Assembly (NCBI RefSeq): GCF_001761485.1
Contig: NC_090775.1
Span: forward strand, 3,541,001-3,605,000
From: Yarrowia lipolytica
Lineage: Eukaryota > Ascomycota > Dipodascomycetes > Dipodascales
Direction of reading: 5' to 3'
Length of the DNA: 64,000 nt
Shown: one piece after another, positions 34,309-44,292 of the stretch
Numbering within the stretch: the first letter of the stretch is position 1
Layout: the number at the start of each line of letters is the position of its first letter
Program-made: the position numbers and the translations under genes
Notes under the pieces: generated by a model
What the model was told of the DNA's origin: nothing
Seen by the model: the letters and a program-made list of their open reading frames with translations, nothing else
Database searches by the model: none

Positions 34309-35838
34309 ATGGGAACTGGCAAAAAAGAAGCTACCAGACGAGCCAAGGGCGGCGAGACCGGCAACGGCTTCGGCAACATCCGTGTCAAGGGTGTCAACTT
34401 CTATCGAGATGCCAAGAAGGTCAAGAAGCTGAGCATGTACAAGGAGGGCCGAGCCAAGCACAATGCCCGAGGAGAGGAGGTCCAGGCCGCCACTTTCCAG
34501 TCCAAGGAAATCCCCAACGCTCGAATCGACCCCAACCGACGGTGGTTCGGCAACACTCGAGTCATTGCCCAAGACGCTCTCAATCACTTCCGAGAGGCCC
34601 TAGGCGAGACCAAGCGAGATTCATACCAGGTGCTGCTGCGACAAAACAAGCTGCCCATGTCGTTATTGGAGGAGAACAACAAGATCCCCCAAGTGAAGGT
34701 GGTGGAGACCGAGTCATACGCTAACACTTTTGGCCCCAAGGCCCAGCGGAAGAAGCCCCAGCTGGCTGTTGGAGACTTTGCCGAGCTTGCATCTGCTGCC
34801 GACGAGAGCCAGCAGGACTTCGAGGCTAAGAAGGAGGAGGACAACTCGTGGAAGGTGGACGGCTGGTCCCAGGAGGCCAAGGAGGCCATTTTCCACAAGG
34901 GTCAGTCCAAGCGAATCTGGAATGAGCTGTACAAGGTTATTGACTCCTCAGATGTGGTTATTCATGTGCTTGACGCCCGAGACCCTCTAGGAACCAGGTG
35001 TACCTCCGTCGAGCAATACATCAAGAAGGAGGCTCCCCACAAGCATCTCATCTTTGTTCTCAACAAGTGTGATCTTGTGCCCACGTGGGTTGCTGCCGCT
35101 TGGGTCAAGCATCTTTCGCAAGACTACCCCACTCTGGCCTTTCACGCCTCCATCACCAACTCTTTCGGTAAGGGTTCTCTGATCCAGCTGCTGCGACAGT
35201 ACTCGGCTCTGCACCCTGACCGACAACAGATTTCCGTGGGTTTCATCGGATACCCCAACACCGGAAAGTCATCCATCATCAACACTCTGCGAAAGAAGAA
35301 GGTCTGCAAGACTGCCCCTATCCCCGGAGAGACAAAGGTGTGGCAGTACATTACTCTGATGAAGCGAATCTTCCTCATTGACTGTCCCGGTATTGTGCCT
35401 CCCAGTCAGAAGGACTCCGAGACGGACATTCTTTTCCGAGGTGTCGTGCGAGTCGAGCATGTCTCCTACCCCGAGCAGTACATCCCCGCTCTTCTGGAGC
35501 GATGTGAGACCAAGCATCTGGAGCGAACTTACGAGGTGTCCGGCTGGAGTAACGCCACCGAGTTCCTGGAGAAGATTGCACGAAAGCACGGTCGTCTGTT
35601 GAAGGGAGGAGAGCCCGACGAGTCTGGAATCGCCAAGCTGATTCTCAACGACTTCAACCGAGGCAAGATCCCTTGGTTCGTGCCCCCTCCTCAGGCCGAG
35701 GACATGGAGAACGTCAAGTTCGCCGCTGGAGAGGGCCGACTGGGAGAGATGAAGAAGCGAGAGATCCACGAGGCCCCTGCTGCTACTGAGACTGCCGAGG
35801 AGACCAAGGAGGAGGAGTTCAAGGGTTTTGATGATTAA
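34309..35838 (+). CDS. NOG2: Ribosome-assembly GTPase Nog2 (Nug2)
   Basis: The 509-residue protein is a circularly permuted GTPase of the YlqF/Nog2 group. The NGP1NT domain (about 40-170) includes [12 protein letters not shown]. The G4 motif NKCD comes next, then G1 GYPNTGKSS, and G3 DCPG last. [10 protein letters not shown] precedes G4. Nog2 is on pre-60S particles in the nucleolus and nucleus and holds off Nmd3 binding until late maturation. The start directly precedes the conserved [15 protein letters not shown]. In S. cerevisiae this gene carries an intron with a snoRNA; no intron is seen in the coding sequence here. Confidence 0.94.
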   Translation: MGTGKKEATRRAKGGETGNGFGNIRVKGVNFYRDAKKVKKLSMYKEGRAKHNARGEEVQAATFQSKEIPNARIDPNRRWFGNTRVIAQDALNHFREALGETKRDSYQVLLRQNKLPMSLLEENNKIPQVKVVETESYANTFGPKAQRKKPQLAVGDFAELASAADESQQDFEAKKEEDNSWKVDGWSQEAKEAIFHKGQSKRIWNELYKVIDSSDVVIHVLDARDPLGTRCTSVEQYIKKEAPHKHLIFVLNKCDLVPTWVAAAWVKHLSQDYPTLAFHASITNSFGKGSLIQLLRQYSALHPDRQQISVGFIGYPNTGKSSIINTLRKKKVCKTAPIPGETKVWQYITLMKRIFLIDCPGIVPPSQKDSETDILFRGVVRVEHVSYPEQYIPALLERCETKHLERTYEVSGWSNATEFLEKIARKHGRLLKGGEPDESGIAKLILNDFNRGKIPWFVPPPQAEDMENVKFAAGEGRLGEMKKREIHEAPAATETAEETKEEEFKGFDD

Positions 35839-36686
35839 TTGGGCTATTTATAGTAATAGAGATGCATGCTTGTTTGAGTGGGAAAGTGTACAGTCTTGTA
35901 GTATGGCTAAGTAGTGAGGTGATACAGAGTACAGTATGTACAGTACTTGTACAAATAGTTAATCTACTCGTTTTGTACAATACTTAGAGATATGAATCAT
36001 TACTTGGTACCATGTGAGGACTTATTCAGCGGCAAGTGTGTTAAATGCGCCCCCTCGTCTTCCCCGTTTGTCGAAGTTCGACTCCTGGTCAGATCAGGCT
36101 GAAATATAAGCTGTTTGGACCACCAGTTGTTTCTTACCGGAAGTCTGAATTCTCTGTTCCTCGTGTACAGTATAACCCCGTTTTGCTTGCAGTCGATACA
36201 AAGATTATTCTCTTAAAAGATGTTATAATTAAAGTAGTAGTAAGTTGCGCTGGGGGTACATTTTCACAGTTGCGGACATTGTGCAGCAAAATGCGGGGAT
36301 GAATTGATAACTAGAATGCATCGTTTTAACAGGTATGCAATATCAGCCAATCCAGGTTGGTACACCGCTATTCTGTATTACAGTACCAACATTTCTAGAA
36401 TCTCTGATATTTGCGAAATCATGAAGATGCTGTTATTACAGTACTTCAAGATTTACTTGACATTTACTCAGCATAGTATTTTTATCCAAAAGAAAAAATT
36501 AGGCATAAATAGCAGAAAATTAATTCCAGATAATGACTTGGTAAGGCATCGAAGCGGTCACCGATTCATAGTAATCTCATAAAAATACCTCCTAACATCG
36601 TTCTCGCAGCCGTCCATCTCACACTTAACCTAACCCTACACCGCCTTCTCCAGACCCATTCAAACTCAATCATCTTCAACTGCAAC
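35839..36686. other. Intergenic between NOG2 and JmjC gene
   Basis: About 850 bases, no gene seen. A strong palindromic AGTACAGTATGTACAGTACTTGTAC motif family occurs at 35928-35952. Confidence 0.6.
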
Positions 36687-37448
36687 ATGGACCGCCGTCT
36701 ACGTCCTTTGTTTCCCAGCCTGCGCCGAGGAATCCAAACTCTGGCCACTGGTATCACTCCCGCTCAACTTCCGACCTACTACAATGCCTCCAAGCCGTGT
36801 TTACTGGACTTCTCCAGCCTTCACAAGCTGAAAGCCAACGAGAAATGGGCCACAGATGGACGCATCAATAACGAGTACTTCGAGAGCATTATAACCAAGG
36901 ATGGCGTGGATCCTGCCGTTGGGGTAGAAAAGGGACGCATGGACCGAGATGCAGTTGAATCCGGAGGCGAAAGCAGCGACTTTCAACGGTTTGAAATGCC
37001 TCTCAGTTTCTTCTTGCAGTGCATCAACCATGAAGTGCCCCAGTTTCGAGACCTGTATCTCGCCCAGACATACTTAACGGACTCGCTTCCAAGTCTCAAG
37101 GACGATCTCAGTCCCAACCCGTTCCTTGAGAACGCTTCTGTTGAAGCAATTGGATTCTGGATCGGTCGAAACACCTTCACCCCTCCTCATTATGATCCCA
37201 GTGGAAACATCTATATGATGGTGCTGGGAAGCAAAAAGGTGCGTCTGTGGAAACCTCAGGAGAAGAATCCGCTTGGAACCGCCAAACTGGGCTCCAATTT
37301 CAATTTCCAGACTGGCAAGCCCGACTACGAGGTTACTCTGGAACCAGGTCAGGTTCTGTTCACCCCCCAAGGGTGGTTCCATGAACTTGAGAGCAAGGGA
37401 CTCAGTGCTGCTGTCAACTGGTGGTTCAGACTGAATAGCTCGACCTAA
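36687..37448 (+). CDS. JmjC/cupin-8 domain protein, probably mitochondrial 2-oxoglutarate oxygenase
   Basis: The 253-residue protein has an N-terminal basic amphipathic stretch (MDRRLRPLFPSLRRG) that resembles a mitochondrial targeting signal. A cupin-8/JmjC fold occupies residues 35-250. The iron-binding triad is visible as His168 and Asp170 (PPHYDPSGNIYM) and His232 (QGWFHEL). A lysine in GSKKVRLW could contact 2-oxoglutarate. This fits the small JMJD7/HSPBAP1/Tyw5-like group of hydroxylases; the substrate is unknown. Convergent with the glutaredoxin gene (102 bases). Confidence 0.75.
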   Translation: MDRRLRPLFPSLRRGIQTLATGITPAQLPTYYNASKPCLLDFSSLHKLKANEKWATDGRINNEYFESIITKDGVDPAVGVEKGRMDRDAVESGGESSDFQRFEMPLSFFLQCINHEVPQFRDLYLAQTYLTDSLPSLKDDLSPNPFLENASVEAIGFWIGRNTFTPPHYDPSGNIYMMVLGSKKVRLWKPQEKNPLGTAKLGSNFNFQTGKPDYEVTLEPGQVLFTPQGWFHELESKGLSAAVNWWFRLNSST

Positions 37449-37550
37449 GTTAATTGCATATAGATTTATAGACCCCTGGCACAGCAACTACGCTATCGAA
37501 CTCATATTAACGTCTACGCGCCCACTCTCAACGATTAATTAATGCATCAA

Positions 37551-38180
37551 CTACAAAGGGGATCTTCTAACGACGGTCAGGGCCTTGGGTCCGGCCTCAT
37601 GGAATGTCTCTGCGAGCTCGCCATCCTTATGCAGAGCTCGCATCTCGTCTCCTCCTCCAAGAGACTTGCCGGCCACAATCACATTGGGCACGGTTCCTCG
37701 TCCGGTCTTCTGTTTCACATATGCCTGCAGCTCCGGGCCGCTGGGGTGCTTATCCAGCTCGACAATCTGCAGGTCGGGCGTGATGGCGTATTCCTTTTGC
37801 AACAGGTCCTTGACAAACTGCGAATGGGGGCAGTATGACTTGGAGAAGACAATGACTGGTGCCAACTTGAGAATCGACTGGTATTCCTTCTCGGGGTTGA
37901 ACTCCTCGCCCTGGGACGTGGTCAAGTCGGCCTTTTCCTCGCCCTTGACGATTTTTTCTGTCTTTTCCTTCTCGCTCTTGTGGGCCACTCCCTCATCCTC
38001 GTTGACCTCCAGCACCTCCTTGTCGATGTTGTTGTCCGTAGTTTTGACGGTTTTTTGGCTGGACGAACGCGGGTCCACAGCCAGATCGTATCGCGGTCCG
38101 TGAACGGCGAAGATCAAAAGACCCACTGTGAAGAGGATGGCTGTAAGAATGAGAACTCGGGTTCTTCTGGTGGAGACCAT
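37551..38180 (-). CDS. Membrane-anchored monothiol glutaredoxin (Grx6/Grx7 type)
   Basis: The 209-residue protein begins with a short basic N-terminus and a signal-anchor helix (about 7-27). A charged linker (about 30-100) leads to a glutaredoxin fold (about 100-205). The active site is CPHS (Cys117, Ser120), so it is monothiol. GTVPNVIVAGKSLGG gives the cis-Pro and glutathione-binding loop. Yeast Grx6 and Grx7 have the same plan and act in the ER and Golgi lumen. The frame is open to a TTG at 38261; the ATG at 38180 places the membrane anchor at the N-terminus and is chosen. Confidence 0.85.
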   Translation of the reverse strand: MVSTRRTRVLILTAILFTVGLLIFAVHGPRYDLAVDPRSSSQKTVKTTDNNIDKEVLEVNEDEGVAHKSEKEKTEKIVKGEEKADLTTSQGEEFNPEKEYQSILKLAPVIVFSKSYCPHSQFVKDLLQKEYAITPDLQIVELDKHPSGPELQAYVKQKTGRGTVPNVIVAGKSLGGGDEMRALHKDGELAETFHEAGPKALTVVRRSPL

Positions 38181-39853
38181 GATGGCTGCAACTAACGGGT
38201 GAAAAAAATAAAATGGGATCGCTTCAGAGTCGCGTGGAGAGTCGGGCCGCTTGTGTGCCAAATTTCAGGTGGTATTTCCGGGTGTAGGGTGATGACGCGG
38301 TGTCGGTTCCACTGAAAGAGATGCTCAAATCAGTGTTCTCGACTCGCTTTCGTCGTGTCGATAGATAGATCAATCCAAACTAGGTTTGGGATTGCAGACC
38401 AACTGAAAGGCGTGTCACAAAAAGCTTAAGTGGGATAATGGAATGTGCAAGCATGGGCTATATACCTACTAATAATGGTATGTTCGGTGGCGAAACGGCC
38501 CTAACGGGGTGGTTGATCGTTAGAACGCGTAGAAATATTACCATTTGTAGCATTCAAGACCGGTCGGAACTCTCACCCCATTATTGGCAAACAAACAGCA
38601 ACTGGTTAATCTGTGCGTCTGGTGTTGTGCTGCTGTGAGCTGCTTTTTCCTGTCGCCTCTTGCTTGCCCTTCCCACTTTTTTCATTTATTCTTCGCCTTC
38701 CTCACACCGGCTACAAAGCCTAAAGAGGACGTCGTGGGAGACAGATTGACATGGCCCCTGCATACGCATGGCACGCTTTACAAGGTGGATGGAATCAGTG
38801 CGAGTGGAGTGAGACCGATGGCAACAACGGAGCGAACAAGTACAAGTACCGATTGTATAAATAAGACTGCAGTGCGAAATCCATCACCGTCCACCCACAC
38901 CCATGTCAACGCAAAAACGATGCCTGCCTTTGGACAAAAGCTGCTACAGGATCCCCTTGTAGTTATGATACTTAGCCAGAATCCACCTGTTAGTCTACTG
39001 AATATCCCCTCTCTAAAACGATGGCCTAGACAGGGCGAGGTCATTCTACGTTTTAGCGCTCTTCAAGTTTTTCTTAGTTTGTCCACCATATCCTCTCTCT
39101 GGTGGTACTTGTATTAATGCCGTATATTTGACACTATAGAACACAACTACAGTACATTCAATATAACTCCATCGGAGTGCTCTATCAACGTTTCCTCGGA
39201 ACCTACCTGTATCCCTGATCAGCCTTGTGGAATCTACATCATCCTAATATCGTCTCTGCAGCTGGGGGTCTCTTCGGACTTCTACGTCTCTTCGGACTTC
39301 TACATCATACATGTGGAGTCAGTCTGGACAGCAGCAACGAGTCAGAGAGCTCTAACGACGCGTTCTAAGACGACCAAAAACAAATAAATACCACCGACGG
39401 GTACGAGTTCTTGTAGCTGAGCATACCTGCGTTGCATATGATTACTGTTTCACTATCACTGAATCATAATCCACCTCTGTGCTATTTTTAACAGATCTGA
39501 GCCATGGAACTCAATCGCCAATTCTGATAGTCCATTCCAACGAAGATTTTAATTAACCCAAGCAAACTCCGGATGAAGAAAAGCAAACACAAGCCTATTA
39601 CAGAATTAATGACCTATTTTTGTAACTACAAGTATGCCCCACCTTTCCTATGACGTCATCGCAAATGTATGTGCTGTTAGCTATAGGTGTATGTACATTC
39701 TTCAGAACGTTCTTGCACCAAAACTGCATGGAAGAGCCGGGTCGATCAACACGAATAAAAGTAGTAGGTCAGGAATGGAACAAGGACAAGCCGTTAAAGA
39801 GATCTCTGTTCGAGCATGTACTGTAACCACAACCCATTAGTAAAAAGTCTGCT
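38181..39853. other. Intergenic between glutaredoxin gene and ASNSD1 homologue
   Basis: About 1.67 kb. A 177-codon open frame at 38584-39117 begins only with TTG and is not protein-like. No other candidate is seen. Confidence 0.55.
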
Positions 39854-41287
39854 CTACTTAAACACCTCATGACCCTTCACTTTGCCGCTTCCAATCTCCA
39901 TCTTGGCACTTCGGGCTCCAAATTGAATGGCGCGCTTTTTCTGAAAAGTTACCGAATCAAGCCCCACACTCCGAGCCACCTCTCGGAGTAGAAACTTGGT
40001 GTCTTCATCACGTGATCCGCTCAGCTTGAGGTTCACCGGGCAGGCCGTTGCCCAGGCAACCACGTCTTCGTCCAGAAACGGGTATCGGGCCTCCTTTCCA
40101 TGGTGACAAATGACTCTGTCGTCTCGGCCGAGGTTTCGGACATGCAAACGAGAAAACTCGACCTGTAGAGACTCTGCCACGGCATCGTAACCACGTGTAA
40201 GACTCTGCACGATTCTCGAGTATCCTCCAAACAACTCATCTGCTCCTAGTCCTGAAATTACAACGTTGCTGGAGCATGCTTTGCTGGCAAAGTAGAAGGC
40301 GACAGCAATACTGAGATCCATAACTGACGTAGAGGGGTACATCAACGACTGAACAGTCTCTCGATGAGAGAGTGTCTCCTCGTAAGGAACATTGACTTCT
40401 GAGAAGATCATCCGACCATATTGACTCAGTGCCTTCAATTCTTCAAAGGTGTTTCTACCTAGGACCCGATCTGGAGTCTCGTACTCTTCTCCAACTCGAG
40501 GATTTTGGAAAGCAACGTTAACGAGCTGAATTGACACTGACGGAGGCAGATTAATGTCCGCCAACCGTGCGAGTAATGCACAGTCAATACCTCCTGAGAA
40601 GAGAATTGATATTTGCTCATATCCCACCGTTCTGACCGACAATGCATCTGCCAAAAGCTGTTTGAACTGAGTGGCATACTCTGAGATCACGTGATTTTCC
40701 AGCTCAATGACATCATTCGACACTTCCCTGTATGGATATATCAAGTTCGGATTAGTCTCATCGTCCTTGTATCCCCATAGATGCTCACTTATGCTAACTG
40801 TCACAACATCAAGCTCGTAGACTACTCCCCCCACACATTGGATCCAGCCTTGCTCTTCGGTATCCATCACATGATCGGTCACAGACGAGATCACAAAGTT
40901 CTCGCCATCAATCCTGTAGACTAGGGACCGTCTTCCTATGCAATCTCTTCCAAACCAGATGGTGTTGCCGTCAACGAACGCAAATGCATATTCTCCTTTG
41001 ATGTTTTGTAATGCAGAAATGACGCTCGGGGTGTTGAAGAGCGCTTCCGAAAAAGCCACCGTGTCACATCCCTCCCCAATGTTGTACAACTCACCATTGT
41101 ACATGACAATTTTGTCGTTCTTGACTACTGGCTGAGGTGTCAGCGGTGGTCTCAACGACAGAACTGACGATAAACAATGAACCTGTGAGCTGGAGACACG
41201 TGTATCGAAGCAAGTTGGACCACGTGACTTGACTCGATTCAATAGCTCGTCGTCTATCGTTCCCTTCCAGCACAGAATCCCACACAT
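39854..41287 (-). CDS. Asparagine-synthetase-domain protein (ASNSD1/YML096W family)
   Basis: The 477-residue protein begins MCGILCW. Cys2 would be the nucleophile of a class-II glutaminase domain, shorter than in true asparagine synthetases. The C-terminal synthetase-like domain has the PP-loop SGGIDCALLARL and ISGLGADELFGGYSRI. This is the ASNSD1 family, found in most eukaryotes, whose reaction is not established and is not required for asparagine synthesis in yeast. The start is fixed because the Cys must follow the initiator Met. It precedes a small secreted-protein gene on the same strand. Confidence 0.88.
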   Translation of the reverse strand: MCGILCWKGTIDDELLNRVKSRGPTCFDTRVSSSQVHCLSSVLSLRPPLTPQPVVKNDKIVMYNGELYNIGEGCDTVAFSEALFNTPSVISALQNIKGEYAFAFVDGNTIWFGRDCIGRRSLVYRIDGENFVISSVTDHVMDTEEQGWIQCVGGVVYELDVVTVSISEHLWGYKDDETNPNLIYPYREVSNDVIELENHVISEYATQFKQLLADALSVRTVGYEQISILFSGGIDCALLARLADINLPPSVSIQLVNVAFQNPRVGEEYETPDRVLGRNTFEELKALSQYGRMIFSEVNVPYEETLSHRETVQSLMYPSTSVMDLSIAVAFYFASKACSSNVVISGLGADELFGGYSRIVQSLTRGYDAVAESLQVEFSRLHVRNLGRDDRVICHHGKEARYPFLDEDVVAWATACPVNLKLSGSRDEDTKFLLREVARSVGLDSVTFQKKRAIQFGARSAKMEIGSGKVKGHEVFK

Positions 41288-41477
41288 GTCGTTATTAGGG
41301 TTTCTCCCCGTTCGCGATGGAGATTTTTCAAATCATGCATGTATTGTACATATTTCATGCACATCGAGATTAGATAGTGGCTCATCACAGTAGCACAATA
41401 CAGAACGCGTCAACTACATTATACTAGCCACTACAGTACCGTGCAGTACTGTAGTTATTGTGGTACTCATTAACAAG

Positions 41478-41990
41478 CTAGAATTTTGAATACCTCCTGA
41501 TCTCACAGTAACACTGAGACTTGCAAAACTGCTGTTTCTCGGTCGTTATTCCAGCCATACAGCGAACCAAGCCACCAGTGACACAAACGCATCCCCCGCC
41601 ATCCTTGTCATCAATACAGTATCTGAGCACCTCATCACTGGACAATCCTACACCCATGTATGAGCCATCAAAACATTCCAGATTGATTTGAACAGCAAGC
41701 TCGGAAGTGAGTGTCCTGTAGATGGGCTTTCCTTTGGGCCTAGTCTTCTTGGGTGTGCTTTGGCTCTGGCTTCTACCACGTCTTGTTATCTCGTCTTTGT
41801 TTTGACCGTTCTTCTCTGGGCTGGTGAGGATTGTTTGGGTAAAATCAAAGAGTGTCGCTTTCTGTATCACGTCGAAATGTCGATGAATAATGCTCTGTGT
41901 CTGATAGAATGCCGAGAATGAGTGCTGAGAAATGTAAGAGGCCGCTACCACAACAATTAAAAGATACTGCGTTAGAACTTGTAGTTGCAT
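41478..41990 (-). CDS. Secreted cysteine-rich protein, unknown function
   Basis: The 170-residue product starts with a signal-peptide-like helix (about 4-22: QVLTQYLLIVVVAASY). A linker with a dibasic Arg70-Arg71 pair could be cut by Kex2. A basic stretch (KKTRPKGK) follows. The C-terminal domain has eight cysteines at 106, 125, 134, 136, 144, 156, 160 and 162. The spacing C-x18-C-x8-C-x-C-x7-C-x11-C-x3-C-x-C suggests four disulphides; the CxxxCxC end resembles small disulphide-rich folds. I do not recognise the family. A TTATAAG element lies at 42030-42036, about 40 bases before the ATG. The protein appears intact. Confidence 0.65.
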   Translation of the reverse strand: MQLQVLTQYLLIVVVAASYISQHSFSAFYQTQSIIHRHFDVIQKATLFDFTQTILTSPEKNGQNKDEITRRGRSQSQSTPKKTRPKGKPIYRTLTSELAVQINLECFDGSYMGVGLSSDEVLRYCIDDKDGGGCVCVTGGLVRCMAGITTEKQQFCKSQCYCEIRRYSKF

Positions 41991-42672
41991 GTCGATAGAA
42001 GGTAGAAAACCAGGATTACAGTATTGGGGACTTATAAGGGCTTATGGTTGAGTTGTGGTTTCGACAATGGTACAGTACATATCTTTGAGGCACAGTTATT
42101 ATAAGGAGAGGTCTGTTGACAGTGGCGCAACCTCAAAGGAGCACTGGAGGAGCCAGAAAGCGCTGTATTCTATGTGAGCTCTCATTTAACCATTATTTAT
42201 GTTGCTATATCACTTCAATTGCATATATATTCTGCGTTAACACAAGTCAGACACTCAGACCGTTGGCCCCATGATGCTTTAGCCCCATTTTAGCGTCTCA
42301 CTTGTGGAAGTTTAAGCGCCGAAGAAATCAAAGACCGGAACTACTCATAACACTGCAATACATACGTCATCAACAAAAAATAACTACAACCATGTCATGT
42401 CTGGACACGTGCAAATTTCTGTGCTTCTAGCGACAATGGTTACCCTACCTACACAAGTCCCATAGACTGTATTAAAGAGAGTTTCTGTGCATACATAACT
42501 CCCACATTATCGAGTTTATCGAACTTTATTCAACAACAGTACACAAGTTGAAAGCAGTGTAGTGCAACCCTCTGGTAAATCAAAAATTAACGGCACAGGC
42601 GACACATACGGCACAGCCATCCAAAAAAACACTCTCATTTCTCGTCGAATATCGCCAACCACTACACCATAC
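41991..42672. other. Divergent intergenic region between secreted protein and F-box gene
   Basis: About 680 bases. The frame of the F-box gene stays open upstream to a GTG at 42562 but has no ATG there. Otherwise nothing is seen except the TATA-like element of the secreted-protein gene. Confidence 0.55.
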
Positions 42673-43836
42673 ATGTTACCTCCAGAAGTGTGGCTCAACA
42701 TCTGCTCGTATCTCGACACCAACTCATTGCGTGCCGTCTCACTCACCTCATGGATGCTACATCAGTGTGCGAGTACTCGATTATGGAATTCGCCAACCAG
42801 ACCCTTGCATGCTGTACGTCATGTGATCCCAGCGGGCTGGGCAGCGACGGAAACCACCACGGAAGTTATCGATCCAAATTCGCCTCCGCCTACTCCAGAG
42901 CCAACCAACCCTCTGTTTTCAGACTATGACCGACGCAGTGTCGGGCTTTTGAATACCCTAAACAAAACCCCCGACATTGAGCTGTATTGTCGTCACTTTG
43001 TTCGTCGTCTGCTGCTGGTGTACAATTCGTCAGACCCCTGGTGCACGCTGGATAGCGAGTTTGGACATGCCATGTTGACCAATACCAATTTTCAAACGCT
43101 CAAGGATTTGACCATATGCATTTTTGGAAACGGTTCAAGCACTGATCATCACCTGGTTAAACTCCAAGATGCTTTCTTTCAGTGGTGCTACAGAGAAGAA
43201 GGAAGAAACGTGCACATCACCTGTAAAAACAGCACGTTTCTGAGCGGAGAAAGCATCGATAAGTCGGTATATCTGGCCTTGCATTCAGTCCAGCTAGCTC
43301 GAATCAGTAATGAGGGACTGAATCAATTGCTTATGAACAGCAGTAATCTCAAATACTTGAGTGTCTGTTCATCTTCGATAAGTTCTCTCAAGATCTGTCT
43401 ACGACACATGACAGGATTGGAATATTTGGATATGGATTTGCCACTGTTTTCACGAATTGTAGGCATTCCAGTTGGCCTTAAGACTCTCAAAATAACAGGG
43501 ATCGACGAGTTACCTACAAGACTACTCAAGCTGGTTGAGAACGTCCATCGACTATATCTCGAGATTGAGGGACTGGAAACGGAGGGTTTCTGTCAGACGT
43601 CTCTTGAGACTGAGTTTGACTTTGTTATGGAGTCAGTTCGAGAGTTACACATTGTCGGTGGCGTTTCTGACCTGGTCGTTCTAAAACTTCTTGATATCAC
43701 TCCTCAGGCTCGAGTTTTGGTTGTTCGAGATGCTCAGCCGTTATCTGACCAAGCGTGCTTTGAGTCACTGCATTGCAAGAAAAACCTCGAGATGATTTCA
43801 TGGTCAACTCAGGAGGAGAGTGTTATTATCAACTGA
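42673..43836 (+). CDS. F-box protein, substrate adaptor of SCF ubiquitin ligase
   Basis: The 387-residue protein begins directly with an F-box (LPPEVWLNICSYLDTNSLRA, about 2-38), which binds Skp1. The rest has leucine-rich-repeat-like segments (for example NLKYLSVCSSSISSLKIC, about 250-340) that would select a substrate. No yeast orthologue is recognised; fungal F-box/LRR families vary rapidly. The first ATG is at 42673. The open frame reaches 37 codons further upstream without an ATG, so an upstream exon cannot be excluded, but no branch and acceptor signal was found. Confidence 0.75.
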   Translation: MLPPEVWLNICSYLDTNSLRAVSLTSWMLHQCASTRLWNSPTRPLHAVRHVIPAGWAATETTTEVIDPNSPPPTPEPTNPLFSDYDRRSVGLLNTLNKTPDIELYCRHFVRRLLLVYNSSDPWCTLDSEFGHAMLTNTNFQTLKDLTICIFGNGSSTDHHLVKLQDAFFQWCYREEGRNVHITCKNSTFLSGESIDKSVYLALHSVQLARISNEGLNQLLMNSSNLKYLSVCSSSISSLKICLRHMTGLEYLDMDLPLFSRIVGIPVGLKTLKITGIDELPTRLLKLVENVHRLYLEIEGLETEGFCQTSLETEFDFVMESVRELHIVGGVSDLVVLKLLDITPQARVLVVRDAQPLSDQACFESLHCKKNLEMISWSTQEESVIIN

Positions 43837-44292
43837 TGAGATAGGGTCTACTTATTAATTACCACAGTGGGAGGTTCTTTGGTGTTCTTCTTTCAATCAG
43901 CTAGTCGAGGGACCAGTCGTTGAAGTCCAGCGAAATGAAAATCATGTTATTTTCAATGCTCGTTATATGGGCCCCAGGATCATCTATCATGGCAATGCCT
44001 CGTGCTATCATATCACTCATCTTTAGGGGGGAACATACTAACAGAAAGAGAATGCTCAGTGGACGCCGTCACAATCTCGAGCTCAATTGAAGCACTGTTA
44101 GAGTAATAGGTGGCTTGAACTATCAGCACTGAGAAACAATCTCTAGAGTAATTCCTGATGTTTGGCTACCACTTGGACCAAATAAAATCGGCTCACAAAT
44201 AATCAGATACAAATACTGTAGCTACTCGTGATAAAAATTGAAAGATAAAACATAAACAGATAATAATCACTAAATAGACTAGACGGGTGTCG
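43837..44292. other. Intergenic between F-box gene and transporter
   Basis: About 455 bases between two converging genes; no gene is seen. An isolated TACTAACAG string occurs near 44034, with no matching donor or exon. Confidence 0.6.

Noticed and set aside
38584-39117. 177-codon open frame between glutaredoxin and ASNSD1 genes
   Set aside because: It begins with TTG, has no early ATG, no recognised domain and a composition typical of random intergenic sequence.
44031-44042. TACTAACAG acceptor-like string downstream of the F-box gene
   Set aside because: No GTGAGT-type donor at a sensible distance, and no protein-like exon follows.
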